The notes beneath the pieces were generated by a model. It was not told the origin of the DNA and ran no database searches. It was given only the letters and a program-made list of their open reading frames with translations. Below, one piece after another: positions 23,995 to 32,281 of a stretch of DNA of 40,652 nucleotides. Each line of letters starts with the position of its first letter. The stretch's first letter is position 1. The DNA lies in contig JAGAUD010000025.1 of the NCBI GenBank assembly GCA_017620975.1, positions 1-40,652 on the forward strand, in the 5' to 3' direction. The translations under genes were made by a program, and so were the position numbers. The DNA comes from Lachnospiraceae bacterium. Lineage in GTDB: Bacteria > Bacillota_A > Clostridia > Lachnospirales > Lachnospiraceae.

Positions 23995-24852
23995 ATGAAC
24001 AGTTATCAGATAAAAGCTTATGCAAAAATCAATCTTGGACTTGATGTGGTCAGACGACTGGAGAACGGATATCATGAAGTGAAAATGGTAATGCAGACGG
24101 TAGGTATTTACGATGAGTTGACGCTGACCCGTACAGAGGAAGGAATCACAGTTACCACAGACAAGAAAGAACTTCCTATAGATGATAATAATCTTATTTA
24201 TAAAGCTGCGAAGATTATGATGGAAACATATCATATTGAAGGCGGCATTCACATACATTTGAAGAAGAACATTCCGATCGCAGCCGGAATGGCCGGCGGA
24301 AGTACGGATGCGGCTGCTACATTCAAGGGAATCAACAGATTATATGATCTGGATTGTACACTGGAAGAACTTATGAAGCTGGGTGTAAAAGTAGGTGCGG
24401 ATGTGCCTTACTGCGTGCTGGGCGGAACGGCACTTGCGGAAGGAATCGGTGAGAAGCTGACTTCCCTGAATCCTGCGCCGGATTGTTATGTGCTGGTGGC
24501 AAAGCCGCCTATCAATGTGTCCACTAAGTATGTATATGAGCACCTGGATGCGGAAGGAATTGAGGAACATCCCGACATTGACGGTATGGTGGAAGCTATT
24601 TGGGAGGAGAGCTTGCAGGGTATCCTGGACCGCATGGGGAATGTACTGGAAAATGTTACGGAGAAAAAATATCCTGTTATTGCTGAGTTGAAGAATAAGA
24701 TGAAAGAACTGGGTGCCCTGAACAGCCTGATGAGCGGAAGCGGCCCCACGGTATTCGGTATCTTTATTGATGAGAGAATTGCAAGAGAGGCTTTTGAGGC
24801 ACTGAAGAAGGAGAAGCCGGAATGTCAGGTTTTCCTGACCGGTTTTTATTGA
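23995..24852 (+). CDS. ispE: 4-diphosphocytidyl-2-C-methyl-D-erythritol kinase
   Basis: A 285-residue GHMP kinase of the MEP isoprenoid pathway, phosphorylating CDP-methylerythritol. The start ATG 23995 (MNSYQIKAYAKINLGLDVV) follows GGGAAGGTAAGAGT; an earlier in-frame ATG at 23920 overlaps the promoter. The ATP loop PIAAGMAGGSTDAAA lies at about residues 93-107, with KINLGLDV at the N terminus and SLMSGSGPTVFGIF near the C terminus. It is probably co-transcribed with the GntR gene that begins 16 bases downstream. Confidence 0.95.
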   Translation: MNSYQIKAYAKINLGLDVVRRLENGYHEVKMVMQTVGIYDELTLTRTEEGITVTTDKKELPIDDNNLIYKAAKIMMETYHIEGGIHIHLKKNIPIAAGMAGGSTDAAATFKGINRLYDLDCTLEELMKLGVKVGADVPYCVLGGTALAEGIGEKLTSLNPAPDCYVLVAKPPINVSTKYVYEHLDAEGIEEHPDIDGMVEAIWEESLQGILDRMGNVLENVTEKKYPVIAELKNKMKELGALNSLMSGSGPTVFGIFIDERIAREAFEALKKEKPECQVFLTGFY

Positions 24853-24868
24853 TACAGGAGAGAAAGGT

Positions 24869-25543
24869 ATGCAGGATAATTTACAAGTGAAAATGGACGA
24901 ATTTTTACCGCTCAGAGATGTGGTATTCAATACGCTCAGACAGGCGATCCTGACAGGCGAGTTAAAGCCAGGTGAGAGACTGATGGAGATTCATCTGGCC
25001 AACCGATTGGGTGTCAGTCGCACACCTATCAGAGAAGCCATTCGTAAGCTGGAATTGGAAGGATTGGTAACCATGATTCCCAGGCGTGGGGCAGAGGTCG
25101 CTCAGATTACTGAGAAGAGCATGAGTGATGTGTTGGAAGTCAGACGTGCCTTGGACGCTCTGTGTGTGGAACTTGCCTGTGAACGTATCAGTGATGAGGA
25201 CATCAGGGATTTGAAAGATGCTTGTGATAATTTTGAGCGTGCTGTCCGCAGCAAAGATGCCAAGAAGATTGCCCAGGCAGATGTTGAACTGCACAATATC
25301 ATTGTAAAGGCTACCGGTAACAGTCGGCTGATTCAGCTGATTAATAATCTGTCGGAGCAGATGTATCGTTACCGCTATGAATATATCAAGGATGCTTCAC
25401 AGCATGCTCGCCTGATTGAAGAACATCGTATTATTTACGAAAGCATTGTCAGGAAAGATAAAGAGACTGCGTCCCGGGCTGCTAAGATGCATATTGATAA
25501 CCAGGAGAAAGCCATTATGAAGCAGCTTCGCCTGGAACTCTGA
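24869..25543 (+). CDS. GntR/FadR-family transcriptional regulator
   Basis: A 224-residue regulator with an N-terminal winged helix (RDVVFNTLRQAILTGELKPG and RLGVSRTPIREAIRKLELEG, residues 17-65) and a C-terminal FCD ligand-binding domain containing the metal-ligand pattern D...H (ADVELHNIIVKATGN) and later histidines near ARLIEEHRIIY. FCD proteins usually sense small carboxylates. The target is not clear from the neighbours; the ispE-gntR pairing is seen in related Firmicutes by my recollection. ATG 24869 follows GAGAGAAAGGT. Confidence 0.9.
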   Translation: MQDNLQVKMDEFLPLRDVVFNTLRQAILTGELKPGERLMEIHLANRLGVSRTPIREAIRKLELEGLVTMIPRRGAEVAQITEKSMSDVLEVRRALDALCVELACERISDEDIRDLKDACDNFERAVRSKDAKKIAQADVELHNIIVKATGNSRLIQLINNLSEQMYRYRYEYIKDASQHARLIEEHRIIYESIVRKDKETASRAAKMHIDNQEKAIMKQLRLEL

Positions 25544-25678
25544 TATTTTGTTCTATAGAAATTTGCTTAGAAAGAGTATAGAGTTCAGAAAACAGGCAAT
25601 AATTTCCATATAAATAAGAATGCAGGCAGAACGGTAATGAGATTTCATGCTTGCAGCTTGAGAATGGGAGTTTATTGC

Positions 25679-25981
25679 ATGAATAAGTTTTTGAAAAGCA
25701 TTGCCGGAAACTATTGTCGGAATGTGATTTGTACAGGTATGGTATTTATGGCAGTCATGGGCTGGTGGGGTGTATTATATCCTCAGCTTTCATTGAATCG
25801 TGACACCTATCGGATTGTTTCGGAGGATGGGACTGTACAGACCGGTGAAGACATGGTAGAATGGAAGTCCGGTGATACTGTTTATATGGAAATATTGAAT
25901 GCAGAAAGCGGCAGAGTCAGATTTCGAAGTAAATTGTGGGATTGTGCATCAGAACTGATGGAACGCTTTCGTGGAGAATAA
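25679..25981 (+). CDS. Small membrane-anchored protein of unknown function
   Basis: A 100-residue protein starting ATG 25679 (MNKFLKSIAGNYCRN), nine bases after GGGAG. One hydrophobic segment (about residues 17-33, VICTGMVFMAVMGWWGVLY) is followed by an extracytoplasmic tail with a short beta-rich part, YRIVSEDGTVQTGEDMVEWK. A longer open frame from 25637 has no ribosome site. I do not recognise a domain. It precedes murI and may share its transcript. Confidence 0.6.
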   Translation: MNKFLKSIAGNYCRNVICTGMVFMAVMGWWGVLYPQLSLNRDTYRIVSEDGTVQTGEDMVEWKSGDTVYMEILNAESGRVRFRSKLWDCASELMERFRGE

Positions 25982-26038
25982 AAGAAAAGCTGCGCCTGTT
26001 TGCTGACGCAGTGGTACAGAAAGGGAGCGGCTGGAGCA

Positions 26039-26881
26039 ATGAATCAGGACTTGAAACCTGCAGACATAAGTCGTGCGCCAATCGGAGTGTTTGATTCCGG
26101 TGTAGGGGGATTGACCGTTGCAAGAGAAATCATGCGGCAGATTCCCAACGAATCCATATGTTATTTTGGAGATACTGCCAGAGTGCCTTACGGGAGCAAG
26201 TCCAAAGAGACGGTGACCAGATTTTCCAGGCAGATTGTGCGATTTTTGAAAACACATCAGGTCAAGACAATTGTGGTGGCATGTAATACTGCCAGCGCGT
26301 ATGCTTTGGATGAACTGGAGAAAGAAACCGATATCCCCATCATAGGCGTGGTAAAGCCGGGAGCCAAGGTGGCTGCCGAAGTCACGAAGAATGGAAAAAT
26401 CGGGGTTATAGCCACTGAAGCTACCATCGGAAGCCAGATTTATACGCAGTACATAAGGGAAATCAACAGTAGTGCCACAATTTATGGGAAAGCATGCCCT
26501 CTTTTCGTTCCGCTTGTAGAAGAAGGGCTTTGGCAGGATCCGGTGACAGATGAAATTGCCAGAAGATACCTGACTGAACTTATAGACAGCGGCATTGATA
26601 CCCTGATCATGGGATGCACCCATTATCCTTTGATCCGTTCAACCATTGGAAGGATTATCGGCACAGATGTGACACTGGTCAATCCGGCGTACGAGACTGC
26701 TTTAGAATTGAAGAACATGCTGAAAGACCGAGGGCTTTTAAATGAAGAACCGCCCAAACTAGGCTCCAATCAGTACCAGTTTTACGTAAGTGATGCGGCA
26801 GAAAAGTTCAAGCAGTTTGCCAATTCCATTATCAAGTATGGAATCCTGTCTGCCAAAACAGTGAATATTGAGGAATATTAA
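26039..26881 (+). CDS. murI: Glutamate racemase
   Basis: A 280-residue cofactor-independent racemase making D-glutamate for peptidoglycan. Catalytic motifs are PIGVFDSGVGGLTVAREIM (residues 15-33), YFGDTARVPYGSK, the first cysteine in VVACNTASAYAL (about residue 80), and the second in MGCTHYPLI (about residue 193). ATG 26039 is preceded by AAGGGAG eleven bases away and GGAG two bases away; other starts are less likely. The DUF1934 gene begins immediately after the stop. Confidence 0.95.
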   Translation: MNQDLKPADISRAPIGVFDSGVGGLTVAREIMRQIPNESICYFGDTARVPYGSKSKETVTRFSRQIVRFLKTHQVKTIVVACNTASAYALDELEKETDIPIIGVVKPGAKVAAEVTKNGKIGVIATEATIGSQIYTQYIREINSSATIYGKACPLFVPLVEEGLWQDPVTDEIARRYLTELIDSGIDTLIMGCTHYPLIRSTIGRIIGTDVTLVNPAYETALELKNMLKDRGLLNEEPPKLGSNQYQFYVSDAAEKFKQFANSIIKYGILSAKTVNIEEY

Positions 26882-26882
26882 A

Positions 26883-27317
26883 ATGACGAAGGATGTGTTA
26901 CTGGCAATTAAAGGACTGCAGTTTGATGGCTCTGAAGAAGATACAGAGATTGAAACCGTTACGGCTGCGGAATATTATAAGAAAAATAACAGCCATTATG
27001 TAATTTACGAAGAAGCCTTTGAAGGATTTGAGGGTACCACGAAAAATGTAATAAAATTCAAGAACAATTCCCTGGATCTGACCAAGAAAGGTCTCGTCAA
27101 TGTACATATGATTTTTGAAGAGAATAAGAAGAACATGACCAATTATTCTACTCCTTACGGAGATATTCTCATCGGTATCGATGCCAGAAAGATCCGTATG
27201 AAGGAGGAAGAAGCGAAGATTCATGTGGATGTGGAATATGCGCTGGAAATCAATTATGAGCATCTGGCTGACTGCCATATCAGTATTGGTATCCAGGCAA
27301 AGAGAGAATCTGTGTAA
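26883..27317 (+). CDS. DUF1934 (YwiB-like) protein
   Basis: A 144-residue protein of the DUF1934 family, a small beta-barrel of unknown function. Characteristic pattern: VLLAIKGLQF at the N terminus, SHYVIYEEAFEGFEGTTKNV, MTNYSTPYGDILIGIDARKI, and HVDVEYALEINYEHLADCHI at the end. The ATG at 26883 is one base after the murI stop, with GAGG ten bases upstream inside murI, so translation is probably coupled. No signal or membrane segment is seen. Confidence 0.8.
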   Translation: MTKDVLLAIKGLQFDGSEEDTEIETVTAAEYYKKNNSHYVIYEEAFEGFEGTTKNVIKFKNNSLDLTKKGLVNVHMIFEENKKNMTNYSTPYGDILIGIDARKIRMKEEEAKIHVDVEYALEINYEHLADCHISIGIQAKRESV

Positions 27318-27323
27318 CTAAAA

Positions 27324-27370
27324 AGCTGCTGCTTGAACCGGGTGGATCAGGCAACAGCTCTTTTGTTTTT
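27324..27370 (+). terminator. Terminator after the murI-DUF1934 unit
   Basis: AGCTGCTGCTTGA (27324-27336) pairs with TCAGGCAACAGCT (27347-27359) with two mismatches; then CTTTTGTTTTT. Confidence 0.85.
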
Positions 27371-27378
27371 GAAAATTA

Positions 27379-27855
27379 TTACTTCAAAGGTTTAGCACCG
27401 GCTTTTTCCTGAGCCATTTCCAGTGCACGCTTGAAGAACCCTTTCTTCTTTTCAGGTGCTTTGGCAGCTTTACCGTGAAGTCCTTTTACATCCAGAACGT
27501 AGATACCGCTGACAACGGCTTTTACTTCTTTCTTGACAGGTACGGATTCAAAAATTTTCTCATCGCAGATCAGGCACATGATCTGAGGACCTACTTTAGC
27601 CTTGATGATAGGCAGTTTGGAACCGCGCAGCATCTTGGGAGTCTGGTCGATGACCATCTGGGGGAGACCGGATTCTTTGATTTTCATACGTTTCTTGTCA
27701 ATGATCAGCATAGAAATGGTCTGTTTGTTGGATTCCAGCATCTCCTGCTGTTCAGCCTGCTTTTTCTGGGCCCTCTTACCGACAAAATACAATACAACGA
27801 TACCTGCAACAAGTGCAACTAATACACAAATCAATACAATGGTTCCTGTTGACAT
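27379..27855 (-). CDS. Membrane-anchored conserved protein of unknown function
   Basis: A 158-residue protein with an N-terminal membrane segment (TIVLICVLVALVAGIVVLYF, residues 5-24), a short coiled-coil-like charged stretch (KRAQKKQAEQQEMLESNKQ), and a globular part with LIIDKKRMKIKESGLPQMVI and GPQIMCLICDEKIFESVPVK. The C terminus is Lys-rich. I believe it is a Lachnospiraceae-conserved protein without a known function; the cytoplasmic domain is reminiscent of YajC-type short membrane proteins only in topology. ATG 27855 follows AGGAGGGTTTTCCC on the minus strand, and the promoter lies at 27892-27920. Confidence 0.7.
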   Translation of the reverse strand: MSTGTIVLICVLVALVAGIVVLYFVGKRAQKKQAEQQEMLESNKQTISMLIIDKKRMKIKESGLPQMVIDQTPKMLRGSKLPIIKAKVGPQIMCLICDEKIFESVPVKKEVKAVVSGIYVLDVKGLHGKAAKAPEKKKGFFKRALEMAQEKAGAKPLK

Positions 27856-27891
27856 GGGAAAACCCTCCTAACATAACTATGATGCAAATCT

Positions 27892-27920
27892 ATTGTAACA
27901 TTGATTGAGATTTAAAGCAA
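27892..27920 (-). promoter_or_regulatory. Promoter of the 27.4 kb membrane protein gene
   Basis: Minus strand TTGCTT (27920-27915), a 17-base spacer, then TACAAT (27897-27892). Confidence 0.6.
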
Positions 27921-27961
27921 TAAAACATTTGACAGAAATATGAGGTTTTTTTTGCTTTTTT

Positions 27962-27971
27962 GTGATATACT
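27962..27971 (+). promoter_or_regulatory. Extended -10 promoter of cls
   Basis: TGTGATATACT contains an extended -10 (TGA before TATACT), about 40 bases before ATG 28011. No good -35 lies at the usual distance; a TTGACA at 27929 is too far upstream. Confidence 0.4.
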
Positions 27972-28010
27972 GAAAATAGTGGGGATGTATTTAGCACGGA
28001 AGGAGTATAA

Positions 28011-29483
28011 ATGGACGTAATATTAGAAGGTTTAAGGGCAATCGGTGATCTTTTGTTCGGGCATATGCTGTTTTGGAATCTGCTGTTTGCCATTGTTATT
28101 GTATTTTTTGAAAGAAGAGAGCCCAAAAGTGTGTGGGCCTGGCTTCTTCTTTTGTACTTTGTGCCTTTCCTTGGGTTTGTATTCTATCTCCTTCTGGGAA
28201 CAGACATGCATAAAAGGAAAATGTTCCGGATTAAAGAAGTAGAAGATCATCTTAGTGAAGCCATTCGCCAGCAGGAGCATCAGCTGAAGAGCAGGAAATT
28301 GGAGGAACTGGATGCCAATATTGCAAGCTATACGGATTTGGTAGTGTATAACCTGGAAAATTGCGGAGCTATGCTGACAGACTGTAATGATGTTGATATT
28401 TTTACTGACGGCAATGATAAATTTAATGCATTGATAGAGGATATGAAACAGGCTAAGGAATTTATTCATATCCAGTATTATATTATCAAGAATGATGTGT
28501 TGTTTAACAGAATCAGGGAGGTACTGGAGCAGAAAGCCAAAGAAGGCGTGGAAGTCAGGGTACTCTTTGATGCCATGGGATGCCGTTCTGTAAACCACAG
28601 TTACTGGAATAAACTGAATGAACAGGGAATCCAGACAGCAGAGTTTTTTCCTGCGCTGTTAAGGAGGCTCCATCTTCGTATCAATTACCGTAATCATCGA
28701 AAGATTGTGGTCATTGACAATAAGGTGGCGTATGTGGGCGGCTTTAATGTGGGCAAGGAATATATCGGACTGGATGAGAAATTTGGTCATTGGCGTGATA
28801 CCCATCTGCGAATCACGGGAAATGCAGTGTTGGGGCTGCAGCTGCGTTTTCTGTTGGACTGGAACTATGCGGCCAGGGAGAATCTTTTTGGAAAGAATAA
28901 ATACTTCGCGGGCATAGAACCACGCCACAGGGATAACTGTGAGATTCAGATCATCAGCAGCGGACCGGACAACACTCTGCAGCAGATTCGTGACAACTAT
29001 CTGCGTCTCATTAATAAGGCACAGAGAAGTATTTATATTCAGACACCATACTTTATACCGGATGAATCCGTATTTGACGCCCTGCTCATTGCTGCACGCT
29101 CCGGAATAGAAGTCAACATCATGATTCCATGCAAACCGGATCACCCCTTTGTATACTGGGCTACGTATTCTTACATAGGGGATATGGTCAATGCAGGCGC
29201 AAAATGCTATACTTACGATAACGGTTTCCTACACAGCAAGGGAATGGTAGTAGATGACAAGGTACTCTGTTTCGGAACCGCCAACATGGACATCCGCAGC
29301 TTCGCCCTGAATTTCGAAGTAAATGCAATCATCTACGATGAGAAGAAAGCAAAAGAAATGGTAGAAATATTCCGGGAAGATCTGAAAGTAAGTACCCAAA
29401 TCACTCGAGATCTCTATGCCCGCCGCAGCCTGGTCATCCGTGCCAAAGAGCAAGTATGCCGATTGATGTCGCCACTTTTATAA
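28011..29483 (+). CDS. cls: Cardiolipin synthase
   Basis: A 490-residue phospholipase D-family enzyme that condenses two phosphatidylglycerols to cardiolipin. Two N-terminal membrane segments are visible (about residues 12-32 and 38-60). The two HKD motifs are HRKIVVIDNKVAYVGGFN near residue 227 and HSKGMVVDDKVLCFGTANMD near residue 408, with the C-terminal one in a typical S/T/N-rich context. ATG 28011 follows GGAAGGAGTATAA. The length is normal. It is divergent from the membrane protein gene at 27379. Confidence 0.95.
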   Translation: MDVILEGLRAIGDLLFGHMLFWNLLFAIVIVFFERREPKSVWAWLLLLYFVPFLGFVFYLLLGTDMHKRKMFRIKEVEDHLSEAIRQQEHQLKSRKLEELDANIASYTDLVVYNLENCGAMLTDCNDVDIFTDGNDKFNALIEDMKQAKEFIHIQYYIIKNDVLFNRIREVLEQKAKEGVEVRVLFDAMGCRSVNHSYWNKLNEQGIQTAEFFPALLRRLHLRINYRNHRKIVVIDNKVAYVGGFNVGKEYIGLDEKFGHWRDTHLRITGNAVLGLQLRFLLDWNYAARENLFGKNKYFAGIEPRHRDNCEIQIISSGPDNTLQQIRDNYLRLINKAQRSIYIQTPYFIPDESVFDALLIAARSGIEVNIMIPCKPDHPFVYWATYSYIGDMVNAGAKCYTYDNGFLHSKGMVVDDKVLCFGTANMDIRSFALNFEVNAIIYDEKKAKEMVEIFREDLKVSTQITRDLYARRSLVIRAKEQVCRLMSPLL

Positions 29484-29485
29484 TA

Positions 29486-29526
29486 GCTATAGCTGAACGG
29501 TAACTATGAATTGGTAACATTATAGC
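29486..29526. repeat. Weak inverted repeat after cls
   Basis: GCTATA (29486-29491) and TATAGC (29521-29526) pair, with two GGTAAC direct repeats in the loop. There is no T-run, so it is a poor terminator. Confidence 0.35.
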
Positions 29527-29555
29527 AAAAAGGTCTTTTAAAAAGAACGATTTTA

Positions 29556-29564
29556 TGGTATAAA
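29556..29564 (+). promoter_or_regulatory. Extended -10 promoter of the foldase gene
   Basis: TGG followed by TATAAA (29559-29564), with only a weak AT-rich -35 (TTTTAA, 29536-29541). It lies about 90 bases before ATG 29656. Confidence 0.4.
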
Positions 29565-29655
29565 TGTTATTGTATGTCCTTTTAGGGGATTCCGGGAGGA
29601 TAATTGGATGTTGGGGACAAGGTAACCCGACAACAGATTAGAAATAGAGGAGATT

Positions 29656-30786
29656 ATGAAAATGAAGAAGAAACTGATAATCGGACTGGCGACAGTGATG
29701 GTGACAGGTATGCTTGCAGGCTGTGGTTCGGATGGAAGCAGCAACGAAAGCAGTCAGAGCACCGTGGAGAGTGGAGCTGAGAGTACGTCCGCAGATGAGG
29801 AAACGCTTCGTGTCAATGTGTCTGATCTGAATACGGCAGATTATGTGGCATTAGGAGAATATAAGAACCTTTCAGTGGCAGTGGCACCCATTACTGTAAC
29901 GGATGAAGATGTGGTGGCACAGGCTCTTTTGATGTACCAAAACAGTGTTACCTCAGACAATGGTGGTGTTACGGATCGTGCAGTTGCAGTGGGCGATACG
30001 GTAATTATAGATTATGAAGGTAAGAAAGACGGTGTGGCATTCGATGGCGGTACTGCACAGGGCGCTGATTTGACCATTGGCTCCGGTCAGTTCATTGACG
30101 GTTTTGAGGATGGCTTGATTGATGTTATGCCGGGTGAGACGGTAGATTTGAATCTGACCTTTCCTGAGAATTATGGAAGCACCGACCTTGCCGGTGCAAA
30201 TGTAGTGTTCACAGTTACGGTACATTATATCCTGCCTGTAGAAATGAAGGATGATGTGGTAGCAGGTTTTGGCGTTGAGGCATATCAGAATGTAGAACAG
30301 CTGAATGCATATGTCAGAACGACACTGGAAGAAGATGCACAGTACACTTATGAACAGAATGTACAGGCTGCTTTTGTGAACGCCCTGGTGGAGAATAGTA
30401 CTTTTCAGGAACTTCCTGAAGCACTGGTAGCTCAGTATGAGGCAATGATTACTGAGGATATGCAAAGGATGGCTTATATGTATGGCATGGATGCAGAGAC
30501 ACTGGCTTATTATTTCAACGGTACAGACCTTGCAACTTATGCTTCGGAATACGGGAAAGCTTCCGCACAGCAGATTCTGGCTGTGCAGGCTGTGGCTGAG
30601 AAGGAAGGACTGATGTTGGAGGAAGCTGCGCTGAATGAAAGAATTGAGACACTGGCTATAGAAAATGGCTGGGGCTCTGCAGAAGAACTGCTGGCACAGT
30701 ATGATAAGGAAGAGTTAAGAGAAAGACTGATGTTCGAGGATGTACTGGAATATCTGGTAAAGAATGGAACTGTAACGGCTGAATAA
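29656..30786 (+). CDS. Lipoprotein FKBP-type foldase with trigger-factor-like C-terminal domain
   Basis: A 376-residue predicted lipoprotein. The signal has the lipobox MLAGC with cysteine near residue 23, then a Ser/Glu-rich linker. An FKBP-type peptidyl-prolyl isomerase domain follows: VAVGDTVIIDYEGKKDGVAF, GSGQFIDGFEDGLIDVMPGE and LAGANVVFTVTVHYI, about residues 115-196. The C-terminal half, helical and rich in Glu and Ala (for example VRTTLEEDAQYTYEQNVQAA and LPEALVAQYEAMITEDMQR), looks like the chaperone domain of trigger factor without its ribosome-binding N terminus. It is probably an extracytoplasmic folding helper. ATG 29656 follows AGAGGAGATT. asnS lies 72 bases downstream. Confidence 0.82.
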   Translation: MKMKKKLIIGLATVMVTGMLAGCGSDGSSNESSQSTVESGAESTSADEETLRVNVSDLNTADYVALGEYKNLSVAVAPITVTDEDVVAQALLMYQNSVTSDNGGVTDRAVAVGDTVIIDYEGKKDGVAFDGGTAQGADLTIGSGQFIDGFEDGLIDVMPGETVDLNLTFPENYGSTDLAGANVVFTVTVHYILPVEMKDDVVAGFGVEAYQNVEQLNAYVRTTLEEDAQYTYEQNVQAAFVNALVENSTFQELPEALVAQYEAMITEDMQRMAYMYGMDAETLAYYFNGTDLATYASEYGKASAQQILAVQAVAEKEGLMLEEAALNERIETLAIENGWGSAEELLAQYDKEELRERLMFEDVLEYLVKNGTVTAE

Positions 30787-30858
30787 AAGGCATAATCGGA
30801 AATACTTAAGATATAAAACAAGAGGGAAAGCCGCACCGGCGGCAGAACGGAGGAAAAC

Positions 30859-32250
30859 ATGGATTTAACAGACATCAGAGACTTATACCGGGAGAGAGAG
30901 AAGTATATTGGTAAAGAAGTAACTGTAGGAGGATGGGTAAGAAGCAACCGTGATTCCAAGAATTTTGGATTTATTGTTATCAATGACGGAACCTTTTTTG
31001 AGCCTCTTCAGGTAGTATACAGTGACAAGCTGGAGAATTTTGAAGCACTGTGCAAGATGAATGTAGGTGCAGCACTGGTTATCCGCGGAATTATCGTGGA
31101 GACACCTCAGGCAAAACAGCCTTTTGAGATGCAGGCAGAGGAAGTGTTTGTGGAAGGACCTTCCGGTGCTGATTATCCTCTTCAGAAGAAGAGACATTCC
31201 TTTGAATATTTAAGAACTATTTCCCATTTACGTCCCAGAACCAACACTTTCCAGGCAGTGTTCCGCGTACGTTCTCTGATTGCTTATGCAATTCATACGT
31301 TCTTTATGGAGAGGGGATTTGTATATGTCCACACGCCATTGATCACCGGAAGTGACTGTGAGGGCGCAGGAGAAATGTTTCAGGTAACTACCATGGATCT
31401 GAAGAATATTCCGCTGACTCAGGATGGAGAAGTGGATTTCAGTCAGGATTTCTTTGGAAAGCCTACCAACCTTACCGTAAGCGGACAGCTGAACGTGGAG
31501 ACTTATGCTTTTGCATTTAAGAATGTATATACTTTCGGTCCTACTTTCCGCGCAGAGAATTCCAACACCACCAGACATGCTGCGGAGTTCTGGATGATTG
31601 AGCCGGAGATGGCTTTTGCTGATCTGAAGGATGATATGGTACTGGCAGAGAGCATGCTGAAATTTGTGATCCGCTATGTATTGGAGAACGCTCCGGAGGA
31701 GATGAACTTCTTCAACCAGTTCGTAGACAAGGGATTGATTGAGAGATTAAACCATGTAGTAAATTCCGATTTTGGTCATGTAACATATACAGAAGCAATC
31801 GAGATTCTTAAGAAGCATAACGATGAATTCGATTACAAGGTATTCTGGGGCTGTGATCTGCAGACGGAACACGAGAGATATCTGACTGAGAAAGAGTTCA
31901 AACGTCCTGTATTTGTAACTGACTATCCTAAGGAAATCAAGGCTTTCTATATGAAGCTGAATGATGATGGTAAGACTGTAGCAGCTATGGATTGCCTGGT
32001 ACCCGGTATCGGTGAAATTATCGGCGGAAGCCAGCGTGAGGACAAATTGGAAGTGCTGGAGCAGAGAATGGATGAGTTGGGACTGAAGAAAGAGGATTAC
32101 GACTTCTATCTGGATCTGAGAAGATACGGTTCCGTTCGCCATGCAGGATTTGGTCTGGGATTTGAGCGCTGCGTAATGTATCTGACCGGTATGGGCAACA
32201 TCCGTGACGTTATCCCATTCCCTCGTACTGTAAATAACTGCGATTTATAA
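30859..32250 (+). CDS. asnS: Asparaginyl-tRNA synthetase
   Basis: A 463-residue class IIb synthetase. The N-terminal OB fold ([20 protein letters not shown]) binds the anticodon. Class II motifs are visible: motif 1 around [20 protein letters not shown], motif 2 in [20 protein letters not shown], and motif 3 in [20 protein letters not shown] near the C terminus, ending [14 protein letters not shown]. The [11 protein letters not shown] signature separates AsnRS from AspRS. ATG 30859 follows ACGGAGGAAAAC. No T-box is seen upstream, in contrast with ileS in the same window. Confidence 0.96.
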   Translation: MDLTDIRDLYREREKYIGKEVTVGGWVRSNRDSKNFGFIVINDGTFFEPLQVVYSDKLENFEALCKMNVGAALVIRGIIVETPQAKQPFEMQAEEVFVEGPSGADYPLQKKRHSFEYLRTISHLRPRTNTFQAVFRVRSLIAYAIHTFFMERGFVYVHTPLITGSDCEGAGEMFQVTTMDLKNIPLTQDGEVDFSQDFFGKPTNLTVSGQLNVETYAFAFKNVYTFGPTFRAENSNTTRHAAEFWMIEPEMAFADLKDDMVLAESMLKFVIRYVLENAPEEMNFFNQFVDKGLIERLNHVVNSDFGHVTYTEAIEILKKHNDEFDYKVFWGCDLQTEHERYLTEKEFKRPVFVTDYPKEIKAFYMKLNDDGKTVAAMDCLVPGIGEIIGGSQREDKLEVLEQRMDELGLKKEDYDFYLDLRRYGSVRHAGFGLGFERCVMYLTGMGNIRDVIPFPRTVNNCDL

Positions 32251-32281
32251 AGAGACTATTCATCAGAAAGAAAGGAAAGGT

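Noticed and set aside
27929..27970. TTGACA at 27929 as -35 of the cls promoter
   Set aside because: The distance to TATACT is about 30 bases, far too long; the extended -10 alone is more likely.
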